Source of the DNA: Oscillospiraceae bacterium
GTDB lineage: Bacteria > Bacillota > Clostridia > Oscillospirales > Ruminococcaceae
DNA length: 64,000 bases
NCBI GenBank assembly: GCA_017473015.1
Contig: JAFUNP010000029.1
Location: 1 to 64,000, forward strand
Reading direction: 5' to 3'
Below are positions 51,463 to 58,861 of this stretch, in pieces. The position numbers and the translations under genes were made by a program. Each line of letters opens with the position of its first letter. Position 1 is the first letter of the stretch. The notes under the pieces were generated by a model that was given only the letters and a program-made list of their open reading frames with translations, did no database searches and had not been told where the DNA came from.

Positions 51463-51511
51463 AATATCCCCCCTTACAGAAAATATATGTCCGATAGTCA
51501 AGGTTTATGAA

Positions 51512-51757
51512 TTATTCTTCAATCACAGTGTACATTTCACGGGCACCGTCTTTGCTTACTGTGTTTTCTATGGACAGCACTTTTACTTTTACAGGCTTAG
51601 TGCCGAACATAATCTGGATTTCGTCGCCGATTTTCACCTGATAAGAAGCTTTTACCTCGCGTCCGTTTACAATTATACGGCCTGCGTCAGCCACTTCGTT
51701 GGCCACTGTGCGTCTTTTGATAAGGCGTGAAACCTTTAAAAATTTATCTATTCTCAT
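51512..51757 (-). CDS. rqcP: S4-domain ribosome quality control protein RqcP
   Basis: The 81-residue protein is one S4 domain (MRIDKFLKVSRLIKRRTVANEVADAGRIIVNGREVK) followed by a short strand region. RqcP (YabO) binds the stalled 50S subunit with RqcH and helps translocation during alanine tailing. Here rqcH is 22 kb away in the same window. The place between hup/mazG and yabP is that of yabO in Bacillus. Confidence 0.93.
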   Translation of the reverse strand: MRIDKFLKVSRLIKRRTVANEVADAGRIIVNGREVKASYQVKIGDEIQIMFGTKPVKVKVLSIENTVSKDGAREMYTVIEE

Positions 51758-51771
51758 TATCTATATCCTCA

Positions 51772-51803
51772 GAAAAAATGCCGGTGCTGTGAAGCATCGG
51801 CAT
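51772..51803 (-). terminator. Terminator between hup and rqcP
   Basis: Minus strand ATGCCGATGC / GCACCGGCAT (one mismatch) around six bases, followed by TTTTTT, 12 bases after the hup stop. It probably gives much more hup message than rqcP-yabPQ-divIC message. Confidence 0.8.
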
Positions 51804-51814
51804 AAACAGATTTA

Positions 51815-52090
51815 TTATTTGTTTACTGCTGCTTTCAGTGCTGTGCCTGCTTTGAATACAGGGGCTTTGCTTGCAGCGATAGGCATTGGTTCGCCTGTCT
51901 GTGGGTTGTGACCCATTCTTTCTGCTCTTTCTTTTACTTCAAATGTGCCGAAGCCTACCAGGCTAACTTTTTCACCGTTTTCCAGTGCTTCTGTAATTGC
52001 GCTGATAACAGCTGCAACTGCTGTTTCAGAATCTTTTTTAGTAAACTGTGTTTTTTCACTTACAACAGCAATCAGTTCTGCTTTTGTCAT
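51815..52090 (-). CDS. hup: HU-family DNA-binding protein
   Basis: The 91-residue protein starts [22 protein letters not shown] and has [24 protein letters not shown], the DNA-bending arm with its proline. HU compacts the nucleoid as a dimer. It is inserted between mazG and rqcP, as in many Clostridia. Confidence 0.97.
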   Translation of the reverse strand: MTKAELIAVVSEKTQFTKKDSETAVAAVISAITEALENGEKVSLVGFGTFEVKERAERMGHNPQTGEPMPIAASKAPVFKAGTALKAAVNK

Positions 52091-52126
52091 GATTGTGTTT
52101 TCCTCCGATTTTTTATAATTTCTTAA

Positions 52127-52924
52127 TTATTTTTTACAGGCAGCCTCGGCCTGTATCCATAGTTCTTTAAGAGTAGCGGTATCTATTGTATCAAATCTTA
52201 TATCCTTTTGCAATGCCAAATCTTCAAAAATATTAAATATTTTTACAAAATTCCGGCTTTTTTTCGCCAGTATCTCCTCGGCATCCATTTTGTTTGTTCT
52301 TGTCATATTCACAGCGCGGAATAAAAGCTCTGACAGGTCATTTTCATGTAATGCTCCGCTGCCGGCATCCTGTTCCATTTTGTCCAGCAGCCGGCGCACA
52401 GCCGCAATTTCCTGTTTCTGTGACGGTACAGGAAGTTTGCCGGCCTGTACCCTTTTCTGCACTTTCTGAGCATACATCAGTGCAGGAAAGCTTTTGGGCA
52501 CTGCGTTGAGTGTCCGGCTCACTGTAGTATGGCCATGGGATTCATTTTTAATCTCCTCCCATTTATGAAGAATGTTGTCCACGCCATGTATATCCTCATC
52601 TTTGAAAACATGAGGGTGGCGAAGCACCAGCTTCTGAGCCAGGGCGTTTACCACATCGTGAAAATCAAACACGCCCTCCTCTTTTTTAAACTGTGCGTGA
52701 TACAGCACCTGAAGAAGCACATCGCCCAACTCTTCCTGCAGCAACTGCACATCTTTTTTGTCTATTGCATCCACTGCTTCATAGGTTTCTTCAATAAAGT
52801 TCTGTCTTATACTTTCATGGGTCTGTATGCTGTCCCATTCACAGCCTGTTACAGGGTCGCGCAGCATCTCCATTATCTGCAGCATATCTTCTATTGTATA
52901 AAAATCTTTCTTTTTGAATTCCAT
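52127..52924 (-). CDS. mazG: Nucleoside triphosphate pyrophosphohydrolase MazG
   Basis: The 265-residue protein carries two MazG-type helical domains; the first has the metal site (GCEWDSIQTHESIRQNFIEETYE and EELGDVLLQVLYHAQF). It hydrolyses NTPs and removes non-canonical ones. Its place is that of yabN in B. subtilis, but the N-terminal methylase-like domain of YabN is absent here. Confidence 0.95.
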   Translation of the reverse strand: MEFKKKDFYTIEDMLQIMEMLRDPVTGCEWDSIQTHESIRQNFIEETYEAVDAIDKKDVQLLQEELGDVLLQVLYHAQFKKEEGVFDFHDVVNALAQKLVLRHPHVFKDEDIHGVDNILHKWEEIKNESHGHTTVSRTLNAVPKSFPALMYAQKVQKRVQAGKLPVPSQKQEIAAVRRLLDKMEQDAGSGALHENDLSELLFRAVNMTRTNKMDAEEILAKKSRNFVKIFNIFEDLALQKDIRFDTIDTATLKELWIQAEAACKK

Positions 52925-52968
52925 GGTTTTCAGCTCCTTAAATCAATGAAAACATTTTACCACAACCC

Positions 52969-54531
52969 TCAGCGCTTATCAATGAGGATACCTGTAAAAA
53001 TTATTGCCGCCAGGTATACAAGGACAAACACGCCGCCACAAAAAAGTGTACGGAAGGCTGTAGGTATGCTGTACAACACAAAATCTGCCACTGAGCGGAT
53101 AAAGGTGAGCAGCACATAGGACAGCATCACAGGATAGATAAGATGGGAAAACACATTCTTCACCGGATAAACCGACCTGACAGCCCCCAGGGAAAGAATG
53201 AAAACCATAACATGAAAAACTATCTGTGATATGACACACCCCATAATATTTATATCCCCCACAGAACACAGCCGTGTGCTGAGCAGAACCTTTATCCCGC
53301 ATGACACCAGCAATATGCGGAATACGGTGGATGACCTGCCGGCTGCATGCATGATAGAATTCAGCGGAAATGAAAAAGCAGAAACAATGGCTACGGGAGC
53401 CATTATTCTGAGAAAATAAGCAGCCAATGTAGTCTGTGCGCCATTGTCACCATAAAGAGTAATCAATACATCGTGTGCAAAAAACATAACAAACATGCTG
53501 ACCGGCACCACACACATAGCAGTAAGATTTATCAGTCGGTCGGTCTGGCGTCTGATAACCGTAGGATTGCCCTCCTGAACGGCACGGGTAATCAGCGGCA
53601 GACCGGAAGAGCCTATGGCGGCGGACAGAGATGGAATAAGGTTCACCACCGACAGACAAAGCCCCTGGTACACACCGAAAAGCCAGATGGCCTTTTCCTC
53701 CACAGCCGTGAAGCTGACAAAAGGATAGGCCGCCATAAGAACATTGTCAGGGATTGACTTTACTATGGAAAGGCAGACAACGGTGTCGCAGAAATTTGAC
53801 ACCGCCACCACCAGGGCAGACATGGAAATAGGCACTGCCATAGAAAACAACACCCCTGCAGTAACATTTATACTGCTTTTCTCTTTTACGGTATATCTTT
53901 TCCTGAAATCCTGCCACAGATAAACCCAGCAAATAAAGCCACAGATGCTGACTGTGGCAAAGGCGCATATCAGCTGAGCATCTCCCCGGTTTTCCCGTAT
54001 TATCATACCGGCGAAATATACACTGCACACGCCGATGACGGTTTTTGACCGGCTTTCCAGCATGCTGGCCTTTGCCGAAACAGTCATATTCATACTGCCC
54101 TGGCTGATACCTTTGTACACCGCCTCAAAAGTGGCAAAAAACAGATTGGGACACAGGAGCGCCACACCGGTAAATATCATGGGAGAATCTATGTAGCCGG
54201 AATATACAAAACTGACAATCAGCGCCGCCACTATCATTAACCGGGATACAATACCAAAGCAAATACCGGCTTTTTTCTTTACCGCCACAACATCTGCCCG
54301 GTTTCGCCCTGCGCCGGCGGCACACAGTCGGGATATGGTAGGCGTTATGCCGGCAGTTGCCAGAGAGAAAAAGGGCATAAAAATATTGAATGCGGCAGTG
54401 TACTGCCCCATACCTTCCGCACCTATCATACGGGTCAGCGGTATGCGGTACGCCGCTGACAGTATTTTTACCACTATACCGGACAGGCCCAGTATAGCTG
54501 TACTTTTCAGAAAAGTATTATCATTTGTCAT
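52969..54531 (-). CDS. Polysaccharide flippase-like protein (SpoVB/YabM family)
   Basis: The 520-residue protein has about fourteen predicted membrane segments of the MOP superfamily, starting MTNDNTFLKSTAILGLSGIVVKILSAAYRIPLTRMIGAEGMGQY cut by the usual SpoVB N-terminus pattern (LKSTAILGLSGIVVK, RIPLTRMIGAEGMG). Family members flip lipid-linked wall precursors; SpoVB is needed for spore cortex and YabM is its paralogue at this same place in Bacillus. The ATG at 54531 is preferred over an upstream one without a ribosome binding site. Confidence 0.9.
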   Translation of the reverse strand: MTNDNTFLKSTAILGLSGIVVKILSAAYRIPLTRMIGAEGMGQYTAAFNIFMPFFSLATAGITPTISRLCAAGAGRNRADVVAVKKKAGICFGIVSRLMIVAALIVSFVYSGYIDSPMIFTGVALLCPNLFFATFEAVYKGISQGSMNMTVSAKASMLESRSKTVIGVCSVYFAGMIIRENRGDAQLICAFATVSICGFICWVYLWQDFRKRYTVKEKSSINVTAGVLFSMAVPISMSALVVAVSNFCDTVVCLSIVKSIPDNVLMAAYPFVSFTAVEEKAIWLFGVYQGLCLSVVNLIPSLSAAIGSSGLPLITRAVQEGNPTVIRRQTDRLINLTAMCVVPVSMFVMFFAHDVLITLYGDNGAQTTLAAYFLRIMAPVAIVSAFSFPLNSIMHAAGRSSTVFRILLVSCGIKVLLSTRLCSVGDINIMGCVISQIVFHVMVFILSLGAVRSVYPVKNVFSHLIYPVMLSYVLLTFIRSVADFVLYSIPTAFRTLFCGGVFVLVYLAAIIFTGILIDKR

Positions 54532-54668
54532 ATTATCAGCCCCGGAATGCATTTTTTTAATATATATTTTCTTTGCGGGGGAAATATACAAAAATCGTTT
54601 TTACTATAGATTTATTAAAAGAAATGATTTATACTTATTACTATCAATTATGTGCAAAGGAGATTATT

Positions 54669-55640
54669 ATGAAATTTATTGATATGCACTGCGACACACT
54701 GATGCCTTTTGTAAGAGGCACAGACTACAACATTTATTCCAATGACAAACAGGTTGACTTTCTGAAAATGAAAAAAGGCGATGCTATGGCACAGTTTTTT
54801 GCCGTATTTTTCCCTAAAATGGAAATGCTGGCAAAACAGGGCATCGAAATGAACGACGACCTGTATTTCAAACTGCTGACAGAGGGCTTTTATCGTGATG
54901 TGGAAAAACACAACGATATTATCGCTTTTGCCGGCAACGCTGCGGACATTGAAAAGAACGAAAAAGACGGCAAAATGAGCGCTATCCTCACAATTGAAGA
55001 CGGCCGCTTTATCAATGGCGACATGGACAAAATCAAAATGGTTTATGACCGCGGCGTAAGAGCAATTTCCCTCACCTGGAACTTTGAAAACTGCTTTGGC
55101 TGGCCAAACAGCAAGGACAAGGAAATCATGGGCAAAGGTCTGAAAGACTTTGGTATTGAAGCAATCCAGTACATGAACGACCTGGGCATTATTGTGGACG
55201 TATCCCACCTGTCTGACGGCGGCTTCTATGATGTGGCCAAATATTCCAAAAAACCATTTGTAGCCACACACTCCAACGCAAGAGCAGTTTCCCCTCACCA
55301 GAGAAACCTGACAGACGATATGATTCGACTGCTGGGCGAAAAGGGCGGTGTAACAGGTCTTAACTTCTGCCCTGAATTTATGGACGCAGACATCACAGCA
55401 AAACACACACCTATCAGCAATATCGTGAAAAACGCAAAACATATTGTAAATGTGGGCGGCATTGACTGTCTGGGTCTGGGTACAGACTTTGACGGCATCG
55501 GCGGCACACAGGAAATCGCTGACAGCTCTATGATTCCGCTGCTGTGGGACGCACTGAAAAAAGAAGGTTTCCACGAAAGCGAAATCGAAAAAATCTCCCA
55601 CGGCAACGTGCTGAGAGTTATCAGAGAAAGCATGAAATAA
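54669..55640 (+). CDS. Membrane dipeptidase (peptidase family M19)
   Basis: The 323-residue protein starts at ATG 54669 (MKFIDMHCDTLM), six bases behind AAGGAG. Zinc ligands of the renal dipeptidase family are visible: His and Asp in DMHCD, Glu in LTIEDGRFI, and His in FVATHSNARAVSPHQRNL, with LGTDFDGIGG near the end. It splits dipeptides, possibly with D-residues; no signal peptide is seen. Confidence 0.93.
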   Translation: MKFIDMHCDTLMPFVRGTDYNIYSNDKQVDFLKMKKGDAMAQFFAVFFPKMEMLAKQGIEMNDDLYFKLLTEGFYRDVEKHNDIIAFAGNAADIEKNEKDGKMSAILTIEDGRFINGDMDKIKMVYDRGVRAISLTWNFENCFGWPNSKDKEIMGKGLKDFGIEAIQYMNDLGIIVDVSHLSDGGFYDVAKYSKKPFVATHSNARAVSPHQRNLTDDMIRLLGEKGGVTGLNFCPEFMDADITAKHTPISNIVKNAKHIVNVGGIDCLGLGTDFDGIGGTQEIADSSMIPLLWDALKKEGFHESEIEKISHGNVLRVIRESMK

Positions 55641-55652
55641 CAGAAAAAGATT

Positions 55653-55682
55653 CAGAGAGGGTTATCCCCTCTCTGTTTTTAT
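55653..55682 (+). terminator. Terminator of the dipeptidase gene
   Basis: CAGAGAGGG / CCCTCTCTG around TTATC, followed by TTTTTATG on the plus strand. Confidence 0.88.
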
Positions 55683-55697
55683 GTAAAAATGTGAAAA

Positions 55698-55716
55698 ATT
55701 AACGATAAACATTAAT
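55698..55716. promoter_or_regulatory. Operator-like palindrome, upstream copy
   Basis: ATTAACGATAAACATTAAT, seven-base arms around ATAAA with one mismatch. It ends six bases upstream of the -35 of the DUF2975 promoter and matches the copy at 55755-55773 in 18 of 19 positions. Confidence 0.7.
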
Positions 55717-55722
55717 TTTCTA

Positions 55723-55751
55723 TTGACATATCATATATCTTTTGCTATATT
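55723..55751 (+). promoter_or_regulatory. Promoter of the DUF2975-DUF2975-Xre cassette
   Basis: TTGACA (55723-55728), 17 bases, TATATT (55746-55751), bracketed by two near-identical palindromes whose centres are 57 bases apart. Confidence 0.85.
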
Positions 55752-55754
55752 GAA

Positions 55755-55773
55755 ATTAATGATAAACATTAAT
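55755..55773. promoter_or_regulatory. Operator-like palindrome, downstream copy
   Basis: ATTAATGATAAACATTAAT with perfect seven-base arms (ATTAATG / CATTAAT) around ATAAA. It begins three bases after the -10, on the transcription start, where a bound protein would block initiation. The Xre-type regulator encoded at 57151 is the obvious candidate ligand. Confidence 0.75.
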
Positions 55774-55809
55774 TTTTTAATGTTTAAATAAACACAAGGA
55801 GATATATGA

Positions 55810-56484
55810 ATGAAGGAAAATAATATTCGGAAAATCAATAAAATGGGCAAAATCGGTTACATAGTTTCAAATATATGCACCATTATGCTGTATGTGGCCG
55901 CTGTTGCCTGTATCGTGGCAGGAGCAATGCTGCTGGCTGTACCTTATGATGCCATAAAAGTGACAACAGCCCACACTGCAGTGGTGGAAGTGGACAAAGC
56001 CAACAACAGCGCCCTGGTGACATTTGAAACTGATGGCATGACGGTGGAAATAGATGGGGTAATTTACAACAATATCTCCACTGAAGAAACACTGGCAAAA
56101 TCCACTACCACAGCGGCTACCACACCTTACACCTATTCTCTGCGCGATGTATATATTGTGTTTTTCACAGGTGCAGCAGTATGTGCGGTGTTCAGCATAC
56201 TGATGAAAAATATCAGAGATTTGTTTGCCGGTTTCCGTGACTGCGAAACACCTTTCACCACAGAAACTGCTGACAGACTGCAGAAAACCGGTCTGCTGTT
56301 TATACCTGTTATGGTGGGCGGGTGGATTATCACCGCTGTGCAGAAATATATTTCCACAGGTATGGTGGATGTAACTGTGCATATTGACCTGACAATGGTT
56401 CTGCTGATAGTAATGGTACTGACATTGTCCGCTGTTTTCCGCTATGGCGCGGTACTGCAGCAGCTATCCGATGAGACATTGTAA
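55810..56484 (+). CDS. DUF2975-type membrane protein, first copy
   Basis: The 224-residue protein has four predicted membrane segments (about 17-45, 114-137, 162-182, 188-212) and a 65-residue extracytoplasmic loop after the first. The end FRYGAVLQQLSDETL is shared with the next gene and is typical of DUF2975 proteins, which are nearly always paired with a small Xre regulator as here. Function is unknown. The AAGGAG precedes a tiny five-codon ATG frame that overlaps the start, probably without meaning. Confidence 0.8.
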   Translation: MKENNIRKINKMGKIGYIVSNICTIMLYVAAVACIVAGAMLLAVPYDAIKVTTAHTAVVEVDKANNSALVTFETDGMTVEIDGVIYNNISTEETLAKSTTTAATTPYTYSLRDVYIVFFTGAAVCAVFSILMKNIRDLFAGFRDCETPFTTETADRLQKTGLLFIPVMVGGWIITAVQKYISTGMVDVTVHIDLTMVLLIVMVLTLSAVFRYGAVLQQLSDETL

Positions 56485-56517
56485 ATTTTCCCGAAAAATT
56501 CTGAAAGGAGTTATGCT

Positions 56518-57138
56518 ATGGAAAACAATTATATCAATAAAATGCAGAGCATTGCAGATATATTGAATAAAATATTAATAATTATTATTTCTGCAATGTT
56601 TATATACATATCCGTACTGTTTATGGATTTGATTAATGACTGTATAGAAATATATCACAGTAATTTCAGTTCTCTGGCAACTATGATTACAAACAATAAT
56701 GTTTCATTGCCAACAGACAGCCTTCTGATGATGGCATCAAAGATGTACCCTGCTATTTTATCGGTAAAGCTGATTAGAATTGCAATGGTAATTGCTGTAT
56801 TCATTTCTGCTATTATTTTATACAATACACTTAAAAGTGTGGCAAAGGCCCGGCCATTTGATGGCAATATAAGCAAAAACTTCAGCAAAATGGGAAAAAT
56901 AATCCTTGTAATAGGATTACTTTCACCTATAGCGGAATTTTGTGCTGAAAAAATAATATGGTTGATTTATAAACCTCTTTTAATATCCATAATTCCACAG
57001 ACAGATGGATTCAATATCTTTTCACCCGGAGTAAGCATTAATCTTTTTGTTGTCTTTTTAGGTGCAGCAATAATATTACTGGCATATATCTTCCGTTATG
57101 GAGAAGAATTACAGAAACTGTCTGACGAAACATTGTAA
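56518..57138 (+). CDS. DUF2975 membrane protein, second copy
   Basis: The 206-residue protein has four predicted membrane segments and the DUF2975 signature (AKARPFDGNISKNFSKMGKI in the middle, FRYGEELQKLSDETL at the end). It is only distantly like the first copy in the loop, but shares the C-terminus. It has an AAAGGAG nine bases upstream. Such pairs may form a hetero-oligomer that controls the neighbouring Xre protein, which is speculation. Confidence 0.85.
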   Translation: MENNYINKMQSIADILNKILIIIISAMFIYISVLFMDLINDCIEIYHSNFSSLATMITNNNVSLPTDSLLMMASKMYPAILSVKLIRIAMVIAVFISAIILYNTLKSVAKARPFDGNISKNFSKMGKIILVIGLLSPIAEFCAEKIIWLIYKPLLISIIPQTDGFNIFSPGVSINLFVVFLGAAIILLAYIFRYGEELQKLSDETL

Positions 57139-57150
57139 GGCGGTGGGAGT

Positions 57151-57387
57151 ATGGCAATAATTTTAAGACTGGACAGGGTTATGGCAGACAGAAAAATAAG
57201 CCTGAAAGAGCTGAGTGAAAAAGTGGGTGTGGCCAATGTGAACCTGTCAAAACTGAAAACCGGTAAGGTAAGTGCTATCCGCTTTTCTACATTGGACGCT
57301 ATCTGTGATGTGCTGGACTGTCAGCCGGGTGATATTCTGGAATATCGCCGCGAAGCAGCAAAAGAAGGCGAAACTGAAGTGAAATAA
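57151..57387 (+). CDS. Small Xre-family regulator (YozG-like)
   Basis: The 78-residue protein is little more than a helix-turn-helix domain (MADRKISLKELSEKVGVANVNLSKLKTGKVSAIRFSTLDAI is cut as: ISLKELSEKVGVANVNLSKL for the helices) with LDCQPGDILEYR, the end typical of the YozG group. It begins 12 bases after the DUF2975 gene. It probably represses its own promoter at the two palindromes near 55700-55773. Confidence 0.9.
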   Translation: MAIILRLDRVMADRKISLKELSEKVGVANVNLSKLKTGKVSAIRFSTLDAICDVLDCQPGDILEYRREAAKEGETEVK

Positions 57388-57429
57388 AAAGAAAGGGCAG
57401 ACAGTCACTCGGCTGTCTGCCCTTTCTTC
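57388..57429. terminator. Bidirectional terminator
   Basis: AAGAAAGGGCAGACAG / CTGTCTGCCCTTTCTT around eight bases; a very long perfect stem between the convergent Xre and SDR genes. Confidence 0.9.
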
Positions 57430-57459
57430 AGTATGAACTTTATGGTTGTATTGCAATTG

Positions 57460-58260
57460 TTATGGTCTTAAACCAAGACCGCCTTCAAGAGTGATTGTTT
57501 CCCCTGTCATATATTTAAAATCAGGGCCTGCCAGCTGTACGCATACACGGCCTATTTCTTTTTCAGGGTCACCGAAATGACCTACAGGTGGTATTTCCAC
57601 ATTGGCTTTGAAAGCTTCAGGATATTCATTACTGAAATTTTCAAGAGCCGCTGTCCATGCCAGAGGGCAAACCACATTTACATTTACTCCGTCTGCTGCC
57701 CATTCTGTAGCCGCCACACGGGACATGCCGCGGATGGCCTCTTTTGCTGCGGCGTAGGAGCTTTGGCCGTAGTTGCCGAAAAGACCTGCGCCGGAGGCAA
57801 AGTTGATTACAGAACCTTTGCTTTCCTTAAGATAAGGATAGGCTGCTTTCATATAATAAAATGCTGCGTAAAGACCGGAATAGATAGCAAGGTCAAACTG
57901 CTGTGTTGTGTGCTGTGATATAGGCACACCTGATGCAGAAGCCTGAGCGTTGTTGATAAGCACATCAATGCCACCGAAGTTTTCCACTGCCCGCGCGATA
58001 ACCTGCGCCACCACCCGTTCATTGTCAGCGTGGCTGTTAATATCCGCCACCACAGGTACTACTTTTATACCGTAAAGATGTTCCAGTTCTTTTTTGGCGT
58101 CCATCAGCTTTTCTTCGTTTCTGCCTGTAATTACCAGATTTGCACCTTCTTTAGCATAAGCTGTAGCTATGCCGTAACCTATTGAACCGCTGCGTCCATC
58201 GGCCAATACCCGACGGCCTGCGCCTGTGATTATAGCTGTTTTACCTTTAAGAAATCCCAT
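57460..58260 (-). CDS. Short-chain dehydrogenase/reductase
   Basis: The 266-residue protein is a classical SDR: ITGAGRRVLADGRSGSIGYG carries the coenzyme loop, here with about eight extra residues between TGAG and GSIG; NNAQAS replaces the usual NNAG; the catalytic set is Ser in NFASGAGLFG, and Tyr/Lys in SSYAAAKEA. The C-terminal GETITLEGGLG is standard. Substrate unknown; the gene is monocistronic. Confidence 0.9.
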   Translation of the reverse strand: MGFLKGKTAIITGAGRRVLADGRSGSIGYGIATAYAKEGANLVITGRNEEKLMDAKKELEHLYGIKVVPVVADINSHADNERVVAQVIARAVENFGGIDVLINNAQASASGVPISQHTTQQFDLAIYSGLYAAFYYMKAAYPYLKESKGSVINFASGAGLFGNYGQSSYAAAKEAIRGMSRVAATEWAADGVNVNVVCPLAWTAALENFSNEYPEAFKANVEIPPVGHFGDPEKEIGRVCVQLAGPDFKYMTGETITLEGGLGLRP

Positions 58261-58389
58261 AGTATATCTCCTTTCGGATTATTGTTGTATATTTTTTATA
58301 TTCATAATCAGTATTTTGTTTCGTTAAGTATAATATATCATTAATATACTACTTTGTAAAGTGATATTATCACATTTTATTAAAAAGTA

Positions 58390-58426
58390 CAAAATAAAAA
58401 ACCACAGCCATTATGACTGTGGTTTT
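58390..58426 (-). terminator. Terminator of the tRNA operon
   Basis: Minus strand AAACCACAG / CTGTGGTTT (nine pairs) around nine bases, followed by TTTTTTATTTTG. The stem begins one or two bases after the encoded CCA end of tRNA-Thr. Confidence 0.85.
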
Positions 58427-58502
58427 TGGAGCTGCTAAGCAGATTCGAACTGCCGACCTCTTCCTTACCAAGGAAGTGCTCTGCCTGCTGAGCTATAGCA
58501 GC
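58427..58502 (-). tRNA. tRNA-Thr (anticodon GGT)
   Basis: 76 bases with CCA encoded. Acceptor GCTGCTA / TAGCAGC, D-arm GCTC...GAGC, anticodon stem CTTCC / GGAAG around TTGGTAA, T-arm with GTTCGAAT. It decodes ACC and ACU. Last gene of a three-tRNA operon. Confidence 0.97.
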
Positions 58503-58545
58503 ATGATACACAAAAAGCAACCGTATAGGTTGCTTTCCGTATCAT
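58503..58545 (-). repeat. Nested hairpin between tRNA-Asp and tRNA-Thr
   Basis: Outer arms ATGATAC (58503-58509) and GTATCAT (58539-58545), inner arms AAAGCAACC (58514-58522) and GGTTGCTTT (58528-58536) around GTATA. The outer stem starts directly at the 5' end of tRNA-Thr. On the RNA strand the inner stem is followed by five T. Confidence 0.8.
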
Positions 58546-58547
58546 AT

Positions 58548-58624
58548 TGGAGACCCGAATGGGGATCGAACCCACGACCTCTAGCGTGACAGGCTAGCGT
58601 TCTAACCAACTGAACTACCGGGCC
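58548..58624 (-). tRNA. tRNA-Asp (anticodon GTC)
   Basis: 77 bases with CCA encoded. Acceptor GGCCCGG / TCGGGTC with two G-T pairs, D-arm GTTC...GAAC, anticodon stem CTAGC / GCTAG around CTGTCAC, T-arm GTGGGTTCGATCCCCAT trimmed to its usual five pairs. It decodes GAC and GAU. Confidence 0.97.
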
Positions 58625-58651
58625 AGAAAAAATAGCTCTTTCGAGCTATTT
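58625..58651 (-). repeat. Hairpin between tRNA-Trp and tRNA-Asp
   Basis: AAATAGCTC (58630-58638) and GAGCTATTT (58643-58651), nine perfect pairs closed on the RNA strand by a GAAA tetraloop and followed by T residues. It abuts the CCA end of tRNA-Trp. Confidence 0.8.
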
Positions 58652-58727
58652 TGGCAGGGGCAGTAAGAATCGAACTCACGACACGCGGTTTTGGAGACCG
58701 CTGCTCTACCTGCTGAGCTATACCCCT
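58652..58727 (-). tRNA. tRNA-Trp (anticodon CCA)
   Basis: 76 bases ending GCCA. Acceptor AGGGGTA / TGCCCCT, anticodon stem GCGGT / ACCGC around CTCCAAA, T-arm with GTTCGATT. It decodes UGG. First gene of the tRNA operon. Confidence 0.97.
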
Positions 58728-58744
58728 TTATCTGATGCTCAATC

Positions 58745-58773
58745 ATTATATAACATATTTTCAGAATTGTCAA
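58745..58773 (-). promoter_or_regulatory. Consensus promoter of the tRNA operon
   Basis: Minus strand TTGACA (58768-58773), 17 bases, TATAAT (58745-58750), an exact consensus match. The RNA would start about 11 bases before tRNA-Trp. Confidence 0.93.
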
Positions 58774-58861
58774 TAAAAATATTGCAATTATTTTCACAGA
58801 GTGATAAAATTGTTTTCGTTGGTTAAATTTTATTTATATTTTATCATACAGGAGTTTGATT

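Noticed and set aside
54648..55601. 317-codon minus-strand open frame opposite the dipeptidase
   Set aside because: It lies entirely within the M19 gene on the other strand, has no family motifs, and is rich in Cys, Phe and His as expected for antisense reading.
58390..58800. Integration site or mobile element at the tRNA genes
   Set aside because: No integrase, no duplicated tRNA 3' end and no flanking direct repeats are visible. No insertion sequence was found elsewhere in the window either.
58819..58847. TTGGTT-17-TATCAT as promoter of the MFS gene
   Set aside because: It would start the RNA at about 58854, past the ribosome binding site at 58850-58854, leaving no usable leader.
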